Assembly (NCBI GenBank): GCA_022709755.1
Contig: JAKLIF010000002.1
Coordinates: 186,001 to 250,000 of the forward strand
Length of the DNA: 64,000 bases
Direction: 5' to 3'
Source: Elusimicrobiota bacterium
Lineage (GTDB): Bacteria; Elusimicrobiota; Elusimicrobia; FEN-1173; JAKLIF01
Part shown: positions 32,201 through 47,200 of the stretch, piece after piece
How the letters are laid out: each line of letters begins with the position of its first letter
Numbering within the stretch: the first letter of the stretch is position 1
The notes under the pieces: generated by a model
Database searches by the model: none
The model's input: only the letters and a program-made list of their open reading frames with translations
What the model was told of the DNA's origin: nothing
Position numbers and translations under genes: made by a program

Positions 32201-35200
32201 CCGGCGGACCCGGTGTGGGCCTCGACGGGCGTGGCCATCCGGATGGACTTCGTCGCGCCGGAAACTCTCATGACCTCTCCGGCCGCCGACACCACCTCTT
32301 ATTATCAAGGGTCATCGCCCCTGGGTTCCATGACAGGTTCTTTTGACGACGACCAGCCGTTCCCCACGGGTTCCAGCATCGACCCCGACAACGGGGCGCG
32401 CCTGCGCTTCCAGCGCACGGATTCCGTCGGAACGGTGTCCTACGCCAACCCGTTGGGCGGATGGGATCCCGACATCAATTTCCGTTGGACCACCAATAAT
32501 TCCACGCCGACCTTCACCGGGCCGACCAACGGGGGTTACACGCACACCATCTTCGCCGAAGGATACCGTTACCAGATCCATTCCCGCGGACTGGACCGCG
32601 CCGGAAACATGGAGACGACCTATTCGACGGCCACCTTCTACGTCGATAAATCCACTCCCACGGCCACCATCGTGCTCCCGGCGAACCATTCGTTCCAGAA
32701 CGGCTCCGGCGCGGGCACCTCCCTTCCCTCCATTTCCGGGGCGGTGGTCGAACCCCTGCCCGGCGGCGGATTGGCCTCCGGGATACAGAAAGTGGAACTG
32801 AAGATCCACGACGACACCAACGACCTCTGGTGGAACCCGAACTCCGGCCCGTCCGGCGCCTGGGGAGCGGACACTTCCACCAACGCGGCCGCGGTGGCGG
32901 TCTACTCCTCGTCCTGGACCTGGGCCTACTTCGCCAAGATGCCGCTGGTGTCCCATGCGACTTCCTACACGGTCAGCGTGAAGGCGTATGACAACGCCAA
33001 CAACCAGACCCCCAACTTCACCACATACCTCAGTTCCTTCACGGTGGACATGCAAGCTCCGGACTCCGCCATCATCACCCCCGCTCTGCCCGACGAAGGA
33101 GAAATCAACAGTCTGCCCTCCATCTCGGGAACAGCCACCGACATCGGGATGGCGGACGTCAGCAAGGTCCAGATCAGCATCCAGCGGCGTACGGCCGGGA
33201 ACCCTCCCGGTTGGGACGACAACGCCTATTGGGAACAATACGCCTCATCGGGTTTATGGAAGATCAACGGGGGCGTCGCCATCTGGAACGACAACCACAG
33301 CTACAACTCGACGACCGACAGCTGGATCTTCGAGACGAACCACACCAACAACACCGACGACCTCCTCTATCCCTACGTCTATTACGTCCTCAACACGAAA
33401 GCGATCGACAACGCGGCCAACACCGAGGTCGTCTTCTCCACGCGTGTTTTCAAATACATGCCGCCCCCTCCGGTCAGCTACATGACCACGCCGGCCATCG
33501 GGAAGAGTTACAACCAGCTTTCCTTCATCGCCGGCACCGGCGTCAACCTCCAGAACCTCTATCTGCACATCCAGCGCGGAGGGCCGACCGGTTCCTGGTA
33601 TTGGTACGACCCCGACGGCAACGCGGGGTCTGCGGGTTTCTTCGTGAACTATTCCACCTATATATTGATCGACCAGAACGTCACCAACTGGAACTTCAAC
33701 AACGCGGGCACGCTCAACTCCATCTGGGTCAGCGGATCGTCCTACACGGTCCGCAGCCAGGGATTCAACGTGACGGAATGGGAAGCGTCCATCTCCACGC
33801 GGAACACCTTCACCATCATCTACGACACGCACCCGCCGGTCAGCCAGACCACCCTGCCGGTGAGCGGGTTCACCCGGAACGCCACCTCGTTTGCGGGAAC
33901 CTGCCAGGACGCGCCCACCGTCGGCGTCTCCGCGGGAGTGCAGAAAGTGGAGATCGCCATCCAGCGCGACGGGGACGATTATTGGTGGAACGGTTCCACC
34001 TGGACGAACTCCGGGGCCGACCCGCTGGCCGAGAACTGGAACCTGCAGAAAACGCTCTCGTCCGGAGCCACGTATTGGACCTACGCCATCGATTATTCCA
34101 CCCACGTCCAGGACGGCCAGATCTACAAGATCCGCAGTAAAGCCACGGACAACACCCTGCCCACTCCCTTGGTGGAAGGGGCTTCGGTGATCCTCAGCAA
34201 AGAGCAGACCGTCGTGTATGACGTTTCCATGCCGACGGCGGTCATCACCTCCGTCACGGCCGGGCAGAAACGGTCGTCGGTCTCCATCGCCTCCGGCACC
34301 TGGTCGGACCCCACGCCCTCTCACCCCACGCTCGGTCAAGAGACCGTCACCGTCAACGTGGCTCTCCGCCGAAACCGTTTCAGCAACACCTATTGGGACC
34401 GCAGCGGGTTCACCAGCGCCGTGCCCGTCTTCACCACGGCCTCCGTCAACTACGGGGACCACACTTGGTCCTTCACGGAGATCCCGCCGGACTGGTCCAC
34501 CTGGAACGGGGAATCGTTCACCCTCTACGTCAAGGCGGAAGACCAACCCGGCAACGTCAACGACCTGTACGTGGCGGGCCTCTCATCGGTCACATTCATC
34601 ATCGACACGGCGGGGCCGTCGTCCCGCGTCACGACCCCGCTCACCAACGCCATCCTCAAGACCTCCGCCCTGACGGAGATCGCGGGAACAGCCGCCGACT
34701 CCATCGACGCGCCCGTCAACAACCCGGCCGGCATCTCCAACGAGAACCAGGTGCAGATCCAACTCTCCTATTTTGAGACGGGAACGACCTATTATTGGAT
34801 CAACAGCACGTCTTTCACAGCCACCCCCGCCTGGACCCCGGAAACGGGCTGGCACACGGCCAACAGTTACGCCCAGTCGACGCCCTCCTCGGGCACATGG
34901 AGTTACAATGCCTTCGGCGACCTTGAAAATAAATGGATCAGCGACAAGGTCTATACGGTAAGCGTCCGCGCACGGGACACGGCCATCGCGACCGGCAACC
35001 TGGGGAGCGCTTATTCGTCCTATAACGTGATCGTCGACACCACACCGCCCGTCTCCGGCGTCGTCGAACCCAGCACACCGGTCGTCAATGCCCTACCCAT
35101 CATCTCGGGAACCGCCAACGGCGACCGGGCAGGTCTCGCGAAGGTCGAGATCTCCGTCTTCCAGGACGCTCCCGGCGTGACGGACGACCAATATTTCAAC

Positions 35201-38200
35201 TACAGCAGTTTCGGCGCCACTTCCGAATTCTTCATGGGGACCGATAACGACACCGGCAACGGCACCGTCATCTGGTCCACCACCTCCCTGCAGGCGGCGA
35301 ACCTGACGGCCGGTTGCACCTATACCATCCGGGCGTATGGAACCGACAACGCCCAACCCGGCGGGAACATCCAACCGACTCCCGCCCAATACTCTTTCTA
35401 CTATGACAACGTGCCGCCCGGCGTGGCCATCACCACGCCCACCAACGGAAATTATGGCGGACCTTCGGCCCTTCTGCCGAAGATCAAGGGAACCGCCTCC
35501 GACACGCACAGTCCCGTGGTCTGCACAAAAGTGAAGATATTGAGGGACGACACGGACCAATATTATTGGGACGGTGACGGATTCGACACCACCGAATCAT
35601 CCTATGTACCCGTGACGTGCGTGTTGGGTAATTGGGAATATCCGTCCGGCGATTTCCCATGGACTCCCAACAAGCGATACAAACTGCAGGCCGGGGCCCG
35701 GGACAACGCGGGGAACACGACCGAGACCGCCGTCATCACCATCATCTACGACACCACCGCGCCCGTGGCCGGATTGATCGTCTCCAGCATGAGCTACCAC
35801 ACCGCCGCCCAACTGGCGCGTCTCTATGGGACGTCCAACGACGCCGTGGCCAACCCCGCTCCTAATTCGGGCCTCAACCGTGTGCAGATTGCCATCCAAC
35901 AGGACCCGGACGATGCCGACGCCGGCGTCTCGTCGGACTGGTGGAACGGTTCGACCGCCTTCAACGACACCGAAGCGAACGGCTGGCGTGTGGCCGACAG
36001 CACTCTCACCAGCGGGGCCTGGCAATACATGACCGGCAAACCGGCCGCCGCCGTCATCCCCCCGTGGCTGGAAGCCGTCAAATACAAACTCAAACTGCAG
36101 GCGCATGACAACGCCACCAACGCCAGCACGGTGGTGGTCTCCACGTTCATCATCGACAACACCGCGCCCACCAACGCCATCACCGTTCCGTTGGAAGCCG
36201 GGGTGGACTACGAGAGCAACCTGCCGACCATCTCCGGAACCGCGGCGGATTCCGCCGGATCCGGCCCCGAGGACGGTTCCATCCAAAAAGTGCAGATCCG
36301 GATCAAGATCGGCACCCTTTGGTGGAACATCAACAAGGCCCCCGCGCCCGATTTCGACACCATCTCCGAGGAAGCGGCCTGGTTCGACACGATCGCCGAC
36401 GACGGCGCTTTCAATTCAGACAGTGAGGCCTGGCACTTCTCTGGTTCAACGCCCACGTGGCAGTCCGGACAGGAATACGCCATCCATTCCCGCACGATCG
36501 ACCGCGCGGGCCTCGTCTCGGCTATCTCTTATTCCACGTTCACGTTCGACACCGACCTGCCGAATTCGCAGGTGGATTTCCCGGCGACCGGCTCCATGAT
36601 CCGCACCATCGGAACCGGTCTCTCCGGACAGGCTTCGGACCCGAGCGCCACCCCCATCGCCGACGTGTATGTAGCCATCCGCAAGCTGGGCGGAACCGTC
36701 AATGCGGCCAAATGGTGGCGGCCCACGCCGTTCGACGATTTCTCTGAGACCGGCGAGGCGCCGGTGTTCTGGATCGCCCAGGGAGCCGAGACGTGGGATT
36801 ATCCGTCGGCGACCAACATCGACGACACGGACCTCGAGTCCGGCGTCACCTATTACATCACCTCGCGCGCCACCGACATCGGAGGCAACGTGGAGACGGA
36901 TTTCAAGACGGGCTCTTCCACTTTCACCTTCGACAAGACGCCGCCGCGATCCCAGTTCACGCGGCCGAACACCGGCGCGGTCATGGTGGGATCCGAGGGG
37001 TATTACAAGGCGCTCCCGACCATCTCCGGAACGGCCGACGATTACAGCTGGCTGCCGGCCGCCGCCAACCTGAACGCGGGGCTCAGCACCACCACGATCC
37101 GCATCTCCATCCTGGACGAAGACGCCTCCGGCGGAGCGAAATATTGGAAGGAAGACGACCAGGACTTCACCAGCGGGACGGACCTCTGGTCCCAGGCCAA
37201 GACGTTCGTGGGGGCCTCGTCGGGCGCATGGACCTACGCGCACGCCTCTTGGGCCGGAAAACTCATCAGCGGCCACCGGTATGTATTGAAGTCGTCCGCC
37301 ACCGACGTCATCGGCAACGTGCAGTCCAGCCTTTCGTCCACCACGTTCGTGTATGACTCTTCGGCCCCGATCGCATCCATCACGGCGCCGGTCAACAACA
37401 CGTACGTCGACACGCTCATCGAAGTCAACGGGAACGCGGACGACCAACCGCGCCTCTCCCTCTACCCCTCCCTGGACCGCGTCGGGATGGACCGCGTGGA
37501 GCTGGTGATCATCGACACCACCACGGGCGTGGGTCCCCTCTATTGGGACGGCGATTCGTTCGAGACCGATTCCAACGGGAAAGTCACCATCTCCGTCAGC
37601 GGCACGGGGAACCAGACCTGGAGTTACGACAACCCCGACGCCATGTGGACCAACGGACACCGTTACCGCGTGCAGGTCCGCGCCTATGACGACCTCGACA
37701 ACATGTCGTCCCTGGTCACGTCGGCCTTCGTGTTCGACTCCTCCGCGCCGACCTCGGTCATCACCCGGCCGGCGCAGGACGTGGGCTACAGCTTGTCGGA
37801 TCCCCTGCCCACCATCTCGGCCAGCGTGGTCGACAACCCCGTCTCCCCGTTGGAGAACGTGGGGGTCCAGAGGGATACCGTCCAGATCACCATCCGGCAG
37901 GACACCAACCAGAACAACACGCCGGACTCCGGCGACATGTATTGGGACGGCGACGATTTCGGTTCGATGACCGAAGTGATCCAACCGACGATGACCTGGG
38001 TCTCCGGGTCGGTGTGGCGGTCCTCGGCTCCCACGTGGACGTCGGGCTACAAATATTTCATCGAGATCTGGTCGGAAGACGCCCTGGGCAACCAAGAGGC
38101 GCGGGTCACGCGCCGGTTCTCCATCGACACCGATCCGCCGGTGAGCTACATCAACTATCCCACGCAAGATTCCCGTATCAGAGACTTACCGGTCATCTCC

Positions 38201-41200
38201 GGAACCTCGGGTGACGACACGTCGCTCATCTCCGGCGTCTCCTTCCAACTGAGGCACCTCGGCGACGACGACCAGGTGGGCGGTGGAGATGACCTCTTCT
38301 ACAACGGCGCCGGCGGGTTCGGCGGAACAGCGATCTGGATCGACGCCGTCCGTGACGAGGTTTTTCAGACGTCCTGCACCTGGAGCGCCACGCAGGCCGC
38401 CGGCAAACTGCCTCCCTATCCTCTTCCGGCGCCGAAGGTCTATTACCTGACCGTCCGGTCCACCGATTCCGCCAACAACCTCGAGGTGGCCTACTCCACG
38501 CGCACCTTCCGGGTGGACATCACTTCTCCCACCAGCGGCATCACCCAGCCGGCGCACAACAGCGGGACCAACGACCTCACCATCATCATGGGGACCGTCG
38601 GAGGAACCGAACGGCCGCTGGTCGGCGCTACGAAGGATTTTTCGGGTATCGCTTCCACCGACAAGATCTGGGTCACCATCCGGGACCTGACCAACATGAA
38701 CTACTGGAACGGGAGCAACTTCTCGAACCCCACGTTCTCCAGCCACACGGCCACCACGTTCGTGGGCGATTCGTCCGGCACGTGGACCTATGAATCGTCC
38801 CCGCTCATGGGGGTCGACGGGTTCAAGAGCGGCAGGCAATACCTGGTGCAATCGTATGCGGAAGACCGGGCCGGCAACCGTCAGACCGTCTTCACCCAGA
38901 CCATCTCGTCGAACGTGTTCTATTTCGACAACGTCCGGGCCAGCGCCACGGTCGTCGTTCCCGTCGACGGTAAATCCTATAACGCGCTCCCCACCCTCAC
39001 CGGCGACGCCGCCGACGATTTCTCCCACGTCGCCGAAGTCCGGCTGAACGTCAACTGCGTTCTCGCCGGCGACACCTATTACTGGACCGGCGCCATCTTC
39101 TCTTCCAGCACTTATGCGACGGTCCCCTGCGACATCTCCGTGCCGGACTCCAACTCCACGGGCTGGACCTACAACCCCTCCGCGCTGAACAACAAACTCA
39201 CCTCCCGGGTGGAATACCGCGCCTACGCGCTGGCTCGCGACAAATCCTACAACTGGCAGGTCGTCTCCACGTCCAAGACGTTCCTGTTCGACACCGATTT
39301 CACCACGGTGGCCATCACCGTACCGGTCACCGACAGTGAGTTCCGTTCGCAGTCGTCCGGCTTCCGCCTGGACACCATCGAGGGAACCTCGAAAGACGGC
39401 CCCGTGCATGCCTTCACCGGCGTGAGCCGCGTGGAATTGCTCGTCGAGCGGGACCCGGCGCCGGTGGGAGGGGAAAAATACTGGCAGATCGGCACATCCA
39501 CGTGGGTAGCCGGTTCCACCTGGACTATCGTCTCGGGGACCGAATCCTGGACCCAGTCGAAACCGTCCATGGATTGGCAGAACGACACCGACTATTATCT
39601 CTATGCGCGCGCCATGGACCTGGCCGGGAACCTGTCACCCTGGACCACGCGGCAGTTCCGCTTCGACAGCGCGCCGCCGGCGGTCGTGCTCCAAAAACCG
39701 GACGCTCCTTTCATGACGTCGCTTCCCACAATCTCCGGAACCGCGGCCGACACGCCGGGAGTCAACTTCCCCATCACGTCGGGGCTCAAGAACGTGAAAG
39801 TGGCCATCCGGCAGAATCCCGACAGCAACGGGAACTATTGGAACGGATCCGCCTGGTCCATCACCAACTTCATCTATAACAGCGGCGGAGGCGACGCGGG
39901 AGATTCCGCCGCCTGGATCTCCGCCGCCACCGCCACCCCCAGCGGAAACATCTGGTCTTTCACCGGCGCTTCCACCCCGACCTGGGTGAGCGGAGAAAAA
40001 TACCAGATCAAGATACGCGCGCAGGACAACGCCAACACGTTCTCCTCCACCTCGCCGGTCTTGTCCTATACCTTCGTCTTCGACAACCAGACGCCTCTGT
40101 CCGAGATCACGTCCCCCGTGCAGGGGTCCACGCGGTCCACGCTGGGCGGCGTCATCTCCGGGACCGCCCAGGACCAGCCGCTCTCCAACAGCAACGTGGC
40201 CATTTCCACCGTCGTGATCATGATCCAAAAAGTCGGTGGACAGTATTACAACGGGAACAACGCCAGCCCGGCCTTCGATTCCGGCATCCCCATCGAGCTG
40301 GCCACCCAGTTCGTGGGCGGGTCGTCCGGCACGTGGAGTTGGTGGTCCTCCAGCGTGACGCTCATGCAGAGTGCCATGGACACGGGTTTCGAATACCAGA
40401 TCACCGTCAAAGCCCGTGACGGATCCGGACTGACGGGCGCGGTCGGCACGCCCATCAACTTCATCTATGACATGACGCGGCCCACCACCACCATCACCGT
40501 GCCCGCCTACAGCGCCGCGATGAACTATTACAACGGGCTCACCGCCATCTCCGGTTCCGCCTTCGACGGCCCCGCGGCCCGGCCGGCGGGGTTCGACCTG
40601 AGCGTCTCCAGCCGGATCCAAGTAGCCATGCAGAACACGTTCACGGGATCCTGGTGGAACGGCACCTCGGCTTTCAGCCAACCGCTCAAGACGTGGATCA
40701 ACATCGACTCGGGTTCTTTCACGTGGACCCGCGCGTTCGGCTATTCGTTCGTATCGGGCGATGAGGGGAAGACCTTCTTGATCCAGTCCCGCGCGCAGGA
40801 CGCCGCCGTTCCCGCCAACCAGGGTCCTCAGCCCAACGGGAACGCCGAGACCGATTTCACCCTCGGAAAGGATTCTTTCACCTTCGTCGTGGACCTGTCG
40901 GCCCCCGCCTCGAAGATCACCCGGCCGCCCATGAACACGTCCAACCTCTACAAAGCCCTCACCGTCATCTCGGGCACCGTGCAGGACAACCTGAGCGGGT
41001 TCAACACACCTTACAGCACCCACGTGCGCGTCAGTATCCAGGAATCCGATCCGGCCGGACTTTATTGGAACGGGGCTTCCACGTTCACCGCCGCCGCGGA
41101 AGATTTCTTCCCGGTGGACAACGTAACGACCAACGGCATCTCGCTGGCCACCTGGACGCTGACCATGCCTCCTCTTCAGCACGGGTACCTCTATTTAATC

Positions 41201-44200
41201 AAGGTGAAAGCGCGCGACCGCACCCTCACCGTCCCGAACACCGAGACGGTCCTATCATCCGCCACGTTCCGGTATGACATCGTGGCCCCCACGGCCACCA
41301 TCACGTCCCCGGCGGGGCCGGTGCTCTACAACCTGGATGAGATCGCGGGCAACGTGCAGGAACAGTTCGGAGTCAAAGGGGTGAGCGTCACCGTGCGCGA
41401 CACTTTGCTCGACCAATGGTGGGATCCCGCCGGATCTCCTGCCTCGTTCACGGCGACCTCCGCCAGATATTCCAACGCCTCGGGATTGGGTCCCTGGACC
41501 TGGGACACCGCCGCGGCGGGCCTTGAAGCCCGGCTTGTCAGCGGGCGAACCTACGAGATCAACGTGTTCGCCGAGGACATCGCGGGCAACGTGCAGGCCG
41601 TCACCACCAAAAAGACCTTCACCTGGGACACGTCGCCGCCGGTCTCCTGGGCCACCTATCCGCCCAACGGTTCGTTCCTGAAACCCGGCGCCCTCACCAT
41701 GATCTCCGGAACGGGAAAAGACACCATCCCGGACACCACCGTTCCCGAACTGCGCGTCTACCTGTGGGACGACTACGCCAACTACGGCGTACAAGGGCCC
41801 ATTGATAACCCGCCCACCGTGCTGGGCGACCGATGGTGGAACGGCACCACCTGGAGCGCGACGGAAACGCCCATCGTGCCGACGGTCACGGTGGTCCCCG
41901 GCGGAAGCCCCGACTACAAATGGCAGCTCACCACCAACCTCCCGGCCGGAGGCGACCTTCGCAATTCCAGCCGGTACCGGCTCTACTCGCGCGCGATCGA
42001 CAACGCGGGCAACGAGGAACCCCTGCCGGAAGCCGGAGACGTGATGTTCTATTTCGACAACACGGCGCCATCGACGGTCATCCAGGACCCGACAGAGAAC
42101 CAACTGGTACCCACACTCGCCACCATCAGCGGAACGGCCGACGACAACCTGAACACGAAGCGGGTGGAAGTGCGCATCAAAGACATCCTGAACCGTTATT
42201 GGAAAGCGGACACCTCTCAGTGGATCGGCTTCGGCGGCGGGTTCGGCTATCCCGAGATTTGGAACGTGGCCTATGGCAGCGCGCCCGCGCCGGGACAGTT
42301 CACGTGGATATCCACCAGCGTGCCCACCTCCTGGACGGACGGCGCGGCCCGGATCGAAGTACGCGCCTACGACGAAGCGGGCAATTACGCCGCGTCCTAC
42401 TCCACGCGCAATTTCACTTTCGACTCTTTCAGACCGGTCTCCGTCACCACCATGCCGTGGGCCTCGGGCCTCCTGGTCTCCACCATGACGTCCATCGCCG
42501 GAACCGCCAACGACAACCCCGACCCGCCGGGCGGACATCCCGACAACGGCATCGCCACGGTGAACATCCGCATCCACCGTCTGCCCGACAACGACTACTG
42601 GCTCAACACCGGCACTTGGGGCAGTGAATCCTGGCCGGAAGCAACCGGCTCCGGGATCGGCGATGTGCCGTGGGTCTATACCCATGTGAAGTTCACGAAC
42701 TCAACCGCCTGGACCACGGGCAAGACCTATGAGGTCGTGTCCAAAGCCTACGACAGCGCCACCAACGAGGAGGTCCTCTACACCACGCGCACCTTCACGT
42801 TCGACAACACGCCGCCCACGTCCGACACCACGTATCCGCCCAACACGGCGTCGGCCATCGACGACTACTTTTCAAACACGAAACAACTCACGCAGATCAC
42901 CGGGACCGCCGCCGACTCGCCGGCCGGCGTGGGCGCCGTCTACGTATCCATCTACGAAGAAGGGTCGCCGGGCAGTTACTTCACCGGCAACAGTTTCAGC
43001 GGAACCACCGAATACTGGCTGCCCGCCACCACCTACCAGCTGAACAGCACGTCCTGGACGTATCAGTCGGTCCCGCTGGACCAGTTGCAGAACAACCTGG
43101 TGCACAACCGGGTCTATCGCATCCGCGCGTTCTCCTCGGACACGCTGGGCACTCCTCAGTCCACGAGCACCATCTCGGGCAACCGCGTCCTGGTGGACAA
43201 GAACGACACCCCGCTCTCGGCGGTCACGAACCCCCTGCCGGGCGTCACCAAACAACCCACGTTCACCAGCATCGGCGGAACCGCCAGCGACCTGGTGGCC
43301 GGGGTGGACCGCGTTCAGTTCACCATCCTGCTCGACACCGACAGCAACGGCCCGTCAGCCAACGACTTCTATTTCAACCCGTCGTCGTTCAGCACGCTCA
43401 CCAATTCCTCGTTCTCCTGGACCTACGGCAACGGCGAATATTGGGTCCAAGCCGACAACAACGGCTGGGTCTACGACTTCATCACCGTGCATAAAGCAAA
43501 GTGGGTGAGCGGCTACACCTATTGGATCAAGAGCAAGGCCATCGACCGCGCCGGCAACGAGGAAAAATCGGCCGACATCCAGTTCTCCAGTTTCACCGTG
43601 GCCAAAGACGCCAACCGGTTCGCCATCATCCCGCCGGCCGGCACCCTCACCGCTGGACAGCCCTACACCTACACCGTCCAAGCCCTCGACGACGAGGGAG
43701 GACTCGCCGTCTCTTATCGCGGACAGGCGCAGATCATCGTGGACCCGCCGGTGGACAAGGTGAACGGCGGTCCCGAAACGACGGACATCGACTCAGATCC
43801 CGACGTGTATCATGGATTGCCGCAAACATTGCAATTCGTGGAGGGAGACCCCGGATACAAGACCTGCACGGTGATCCTGCGTAAATCGGGGTCGCGCAAC
43901 GTATCGGCCATCGATCCCGACGGGCCCATCTCGGAACCCGACGTCACCTCGGGCAATACCAGCGTGACGGTGGTTCCGGCGGCGGCCGCGTCGATCAAGA
44001 CCCTCATGCCGAACCAAGGCCTCTATTCGGGTGACGTACCCACGGGGACCGGGGTTTCGGGCAGCACCACCTCGCAGACGGCCGGCAACCCGTTCAGCGC
44101 CACGATCTATATGGTGGACCAGTTCTTCAACTATCAACCGGACTCGGCCCCCTACATCACCATCGGAACGAACGACCCGTTCGCCACGGTGAACCCCAGC

Positions 44201-47200
44201 ACCATCACGGCCTCCAGCACCACGGTCTCCATTACCTACCGCACGGCCGGAACCAATCGAACGGTCTGGTCTTCGGTCACTCCTGTGATCACATCCACCT
44301 CCACGGCCATTACCGTGAGCCCGTTCAACCCGGTGAACTATCAGATATTGGTCCCCGGAGAAACGGCGGTGCCCGGTTCATCGGCGGGCGGAGCCAAAGG
44401 GAAGGCGGGGTTGCCTGACTCCGACGGGAACAACGCCACAGGAGGCGTCACACCCTTCGTGGCCGGCACCACCATCCAGATGACCGTCTATGTGACGGAC
44501 GAATATTGGAACCCCGTCACCAGCATCTCGGGAGAGAACGTGACCCTAAGCGTCACGGACGGATGGGCCCCGGGCTATCCGCTCCTCCGCCAATTGACGA
44601 ACGGCACGACCTCATTCCCGGTCAGTTTCAGCACGGCCTATTCCTCTCACAGCGCCACCGTCACGGGGATCCGCAATCCGTTCACCGCCACCGACATCGG
44701 CGTGAAGTTCGCCCCGCCCACGCGCCTGCAGATGTTGATTCCCGGCGAAACAGCGGTCCCCGGATCCGCCGCCGCCGGACGACACGGCCTTCCGGACTAT
44801 GACGGACGGAACGACCTGGACGCCGACGACAACGGAGACGTCATAGACTCCTTCGTGGCCGGCGCCACCGTTCCTGTGACGGTGCGGCTGGTGGACCGTT
44901 TCTATAACCTGGTCACCCAGGAATCGCTCATGCCCAACGTGCGCGTCACCAACGATGACGCCAATTCAGATTCCTATGAGGGTTCGGCCCAGGCCCTCTC
45001 CGGCGGCACCAAGACTTACAATGTCCTCATCGTGACCGCCAACCAGGGAACCAAACCTTCCACCTGGACCGTCACCGCTCAAGAGAGCGGCAGTGCCTAC
45101 GGATACACGACCGACCTTCGAGCGGTCACCTTCAAGCACAACACGCCCGAACGGTTGATCCTGCTCGTGCCCGGAGAAGATTTCAATCCCGGCTACCTCA
45201 CCGGAAAATCCGGTTCACCGATCAACCTCGTGGCGGGAACCAACTATAACCTCACGGTCAAAGCCGTGGACCATTATTACAACCAGGTGATCACGGCCAC
45301 CGAGACGTTCAACGTCACGCTGGACTCCGACGACCCCTTCGACGACGAGAACGTGCCCGCGTCTCTCGGCCTCTTCCAAGGGAACGGCGTGTTCAACAAT
45401 CCGTCGGCCTGGCGCCCCAAGACGGCCATGACCAACATGCAATTGACGGTGTCCACCACCACGGGATCGGGGACCCTGTTGTCCCAGACAGTCACGATCC
45501 CCGAAGTCACACCGGACACCAACACGGTCAAACTTCTGATCCTGCTCCCGGACGAGACCCCGTTACCGGGATCGACCGATGGGAAAACAACGACCTATTC
45601 CACTTTTACGGCGGGAGCTCCCCTCACCGTGAAAGTGCGGACCGTGGACACGAACTGGAACCTGATCCAGACGGGCATCGCCATGCCGTGGGTGCAGATC
45701 AATCCGATCCGGAACACGGATTTCGCTTCCAAGGGAGGGCAAGACAACTACAGCTATTCCGGAATATTCCCGTGGGACATCGAAGGATCCTCCTGGTCCC
45801 TCAAACAAGTGCCGGACGGTCTGGGCGAAGTGGAATTCAGCGTGACGCTCAACTATGCCAGCACGGGCACTCATCGGCTCACGGCCCTTTCCACCACGAC
45901 GACGCCCACCACCCATGATTCACGCTATTTCTCCGTGGCGCCGGCCACGCTGAACAAACTGCAGATCGTGATGCCCGGCGAAACCGCCGCGCCAGGCAAG
46001 ATCACCGGAACGAAACAGGGCAAATACGATACCAGCAGTCCCACTTCCTGGACCGCCGGTGTGCCGGTGAACGTCACGGTCAACGCGGTGGATTCCCTCT
46101 GGAACAAAGTAAGCGTGAGCAGCACGGTCTATCTCATCGCGGGGACCGGCGTGACCGATTCCGGGTCGAACGACCTCAACTCCGCCGGCGACCCGAACCT
46201 CACGCTCAAGGTATCCACCCAATCCCTCGTGAACGGCGCCACGGTCTTCGCCATGAGCATGGTCACCCGAGGGAGCGGCCGCACCCTCATGGCCGTGGAC
46301 CAATTGCCCTCCGCCGAGACCGGCGGGATCGAGAACTACAAGCAGGGTCAGAGTTACGGAAGCGGCACCTTCTCCGTGAACCCCGCCGTTTCCCGGCGGC
46401 TCCACGTCGTGCTCCCCAGCCAGACCATCTCCGAAGGAAAACCGCCCTATGACGGCACGGGCGGGCGCAACAATTCCCCGTCTTCCATCCAGGCGGGCCA
46501 AAACTATTCCATCACCACCTACATGACGGACTATTATTACAACCGAAAATCCACCAACACGGACACGAACCTGCGCATCACCACCACCGACCCCAACGAC
46601 AACCCGGACACGCTGGGCAATCCAGACCCGGACACCGCCGGTCAGACTCTGACCGCGGGGACCGACAACAAGATCTTCGTCCGCACCTTCAAAACGGCCC
46701 AATCCGTCACCCTGACGGTGGAAGACCAGAGCGGCAAACACACTTCCAGCAACTCGAGCGCTTTCACCGTTCTTCCGGACACCGTCACCACCAACACTCA
46801 GCAACTCCTGGTCATGGTCCCGAACGAGACCCATGCACCCGGCACCTCCACCGGCAAGACCGGCTCCAAAACCACCAAGACCGCCGGCACCGCGTTCCCG
46901 GTCACCATCATCTCCTGCGACCAGTTCTGGAACAAGATCGACGATTCCGTGGATCCGAGCATCACGCTCACCTCCACCGACACGTTCGCCTCGTTCGGAT
47001 CCAACGGGTTCTCGCTGACCGGCGGATCACAAACGGTCTCGGTCACGTTGAAGGCGTCGTCCACTGTGGCCGGCATCACGGCGGTGGCCAGCGCGGGACT
47101 GCTCCCCTACATCCATTATACGGCCCAGCCCATCATCGTGCAGGCCTCCACCGTACCCACCCGGCTGCAGGTGCTTGTGCCCGGAGAGACCGCCGTGCCC

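Larger units (their letters stand above)
16889..43600 (+). repeat. Array of about 69 tandem Ig-like domains in the giant protein
   Basis: Unit length is about 115-145 residues (average about 129). Each unit runs: linker F-x-Y-D-x-x-x-P-T-x-x-x-I-T-x-P; I-S-G-T-A-x-D; a V-x-V-x-I strand; YYWNG-x-x-W/F; a W-x-Y strand; G-x-x-Y-x-I-x-x-R-A-x-D-x-A-G-N. I counted linkers from about 17.2 to 43.2 kb. The pattern fits bacterial Ig-like/cadherin-like surface domains with calcium-friendly D-x-A-G-N and DN linkers. Units are diverged at DNA level except for one recent two-unit duplication. Confidence 0.85.
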
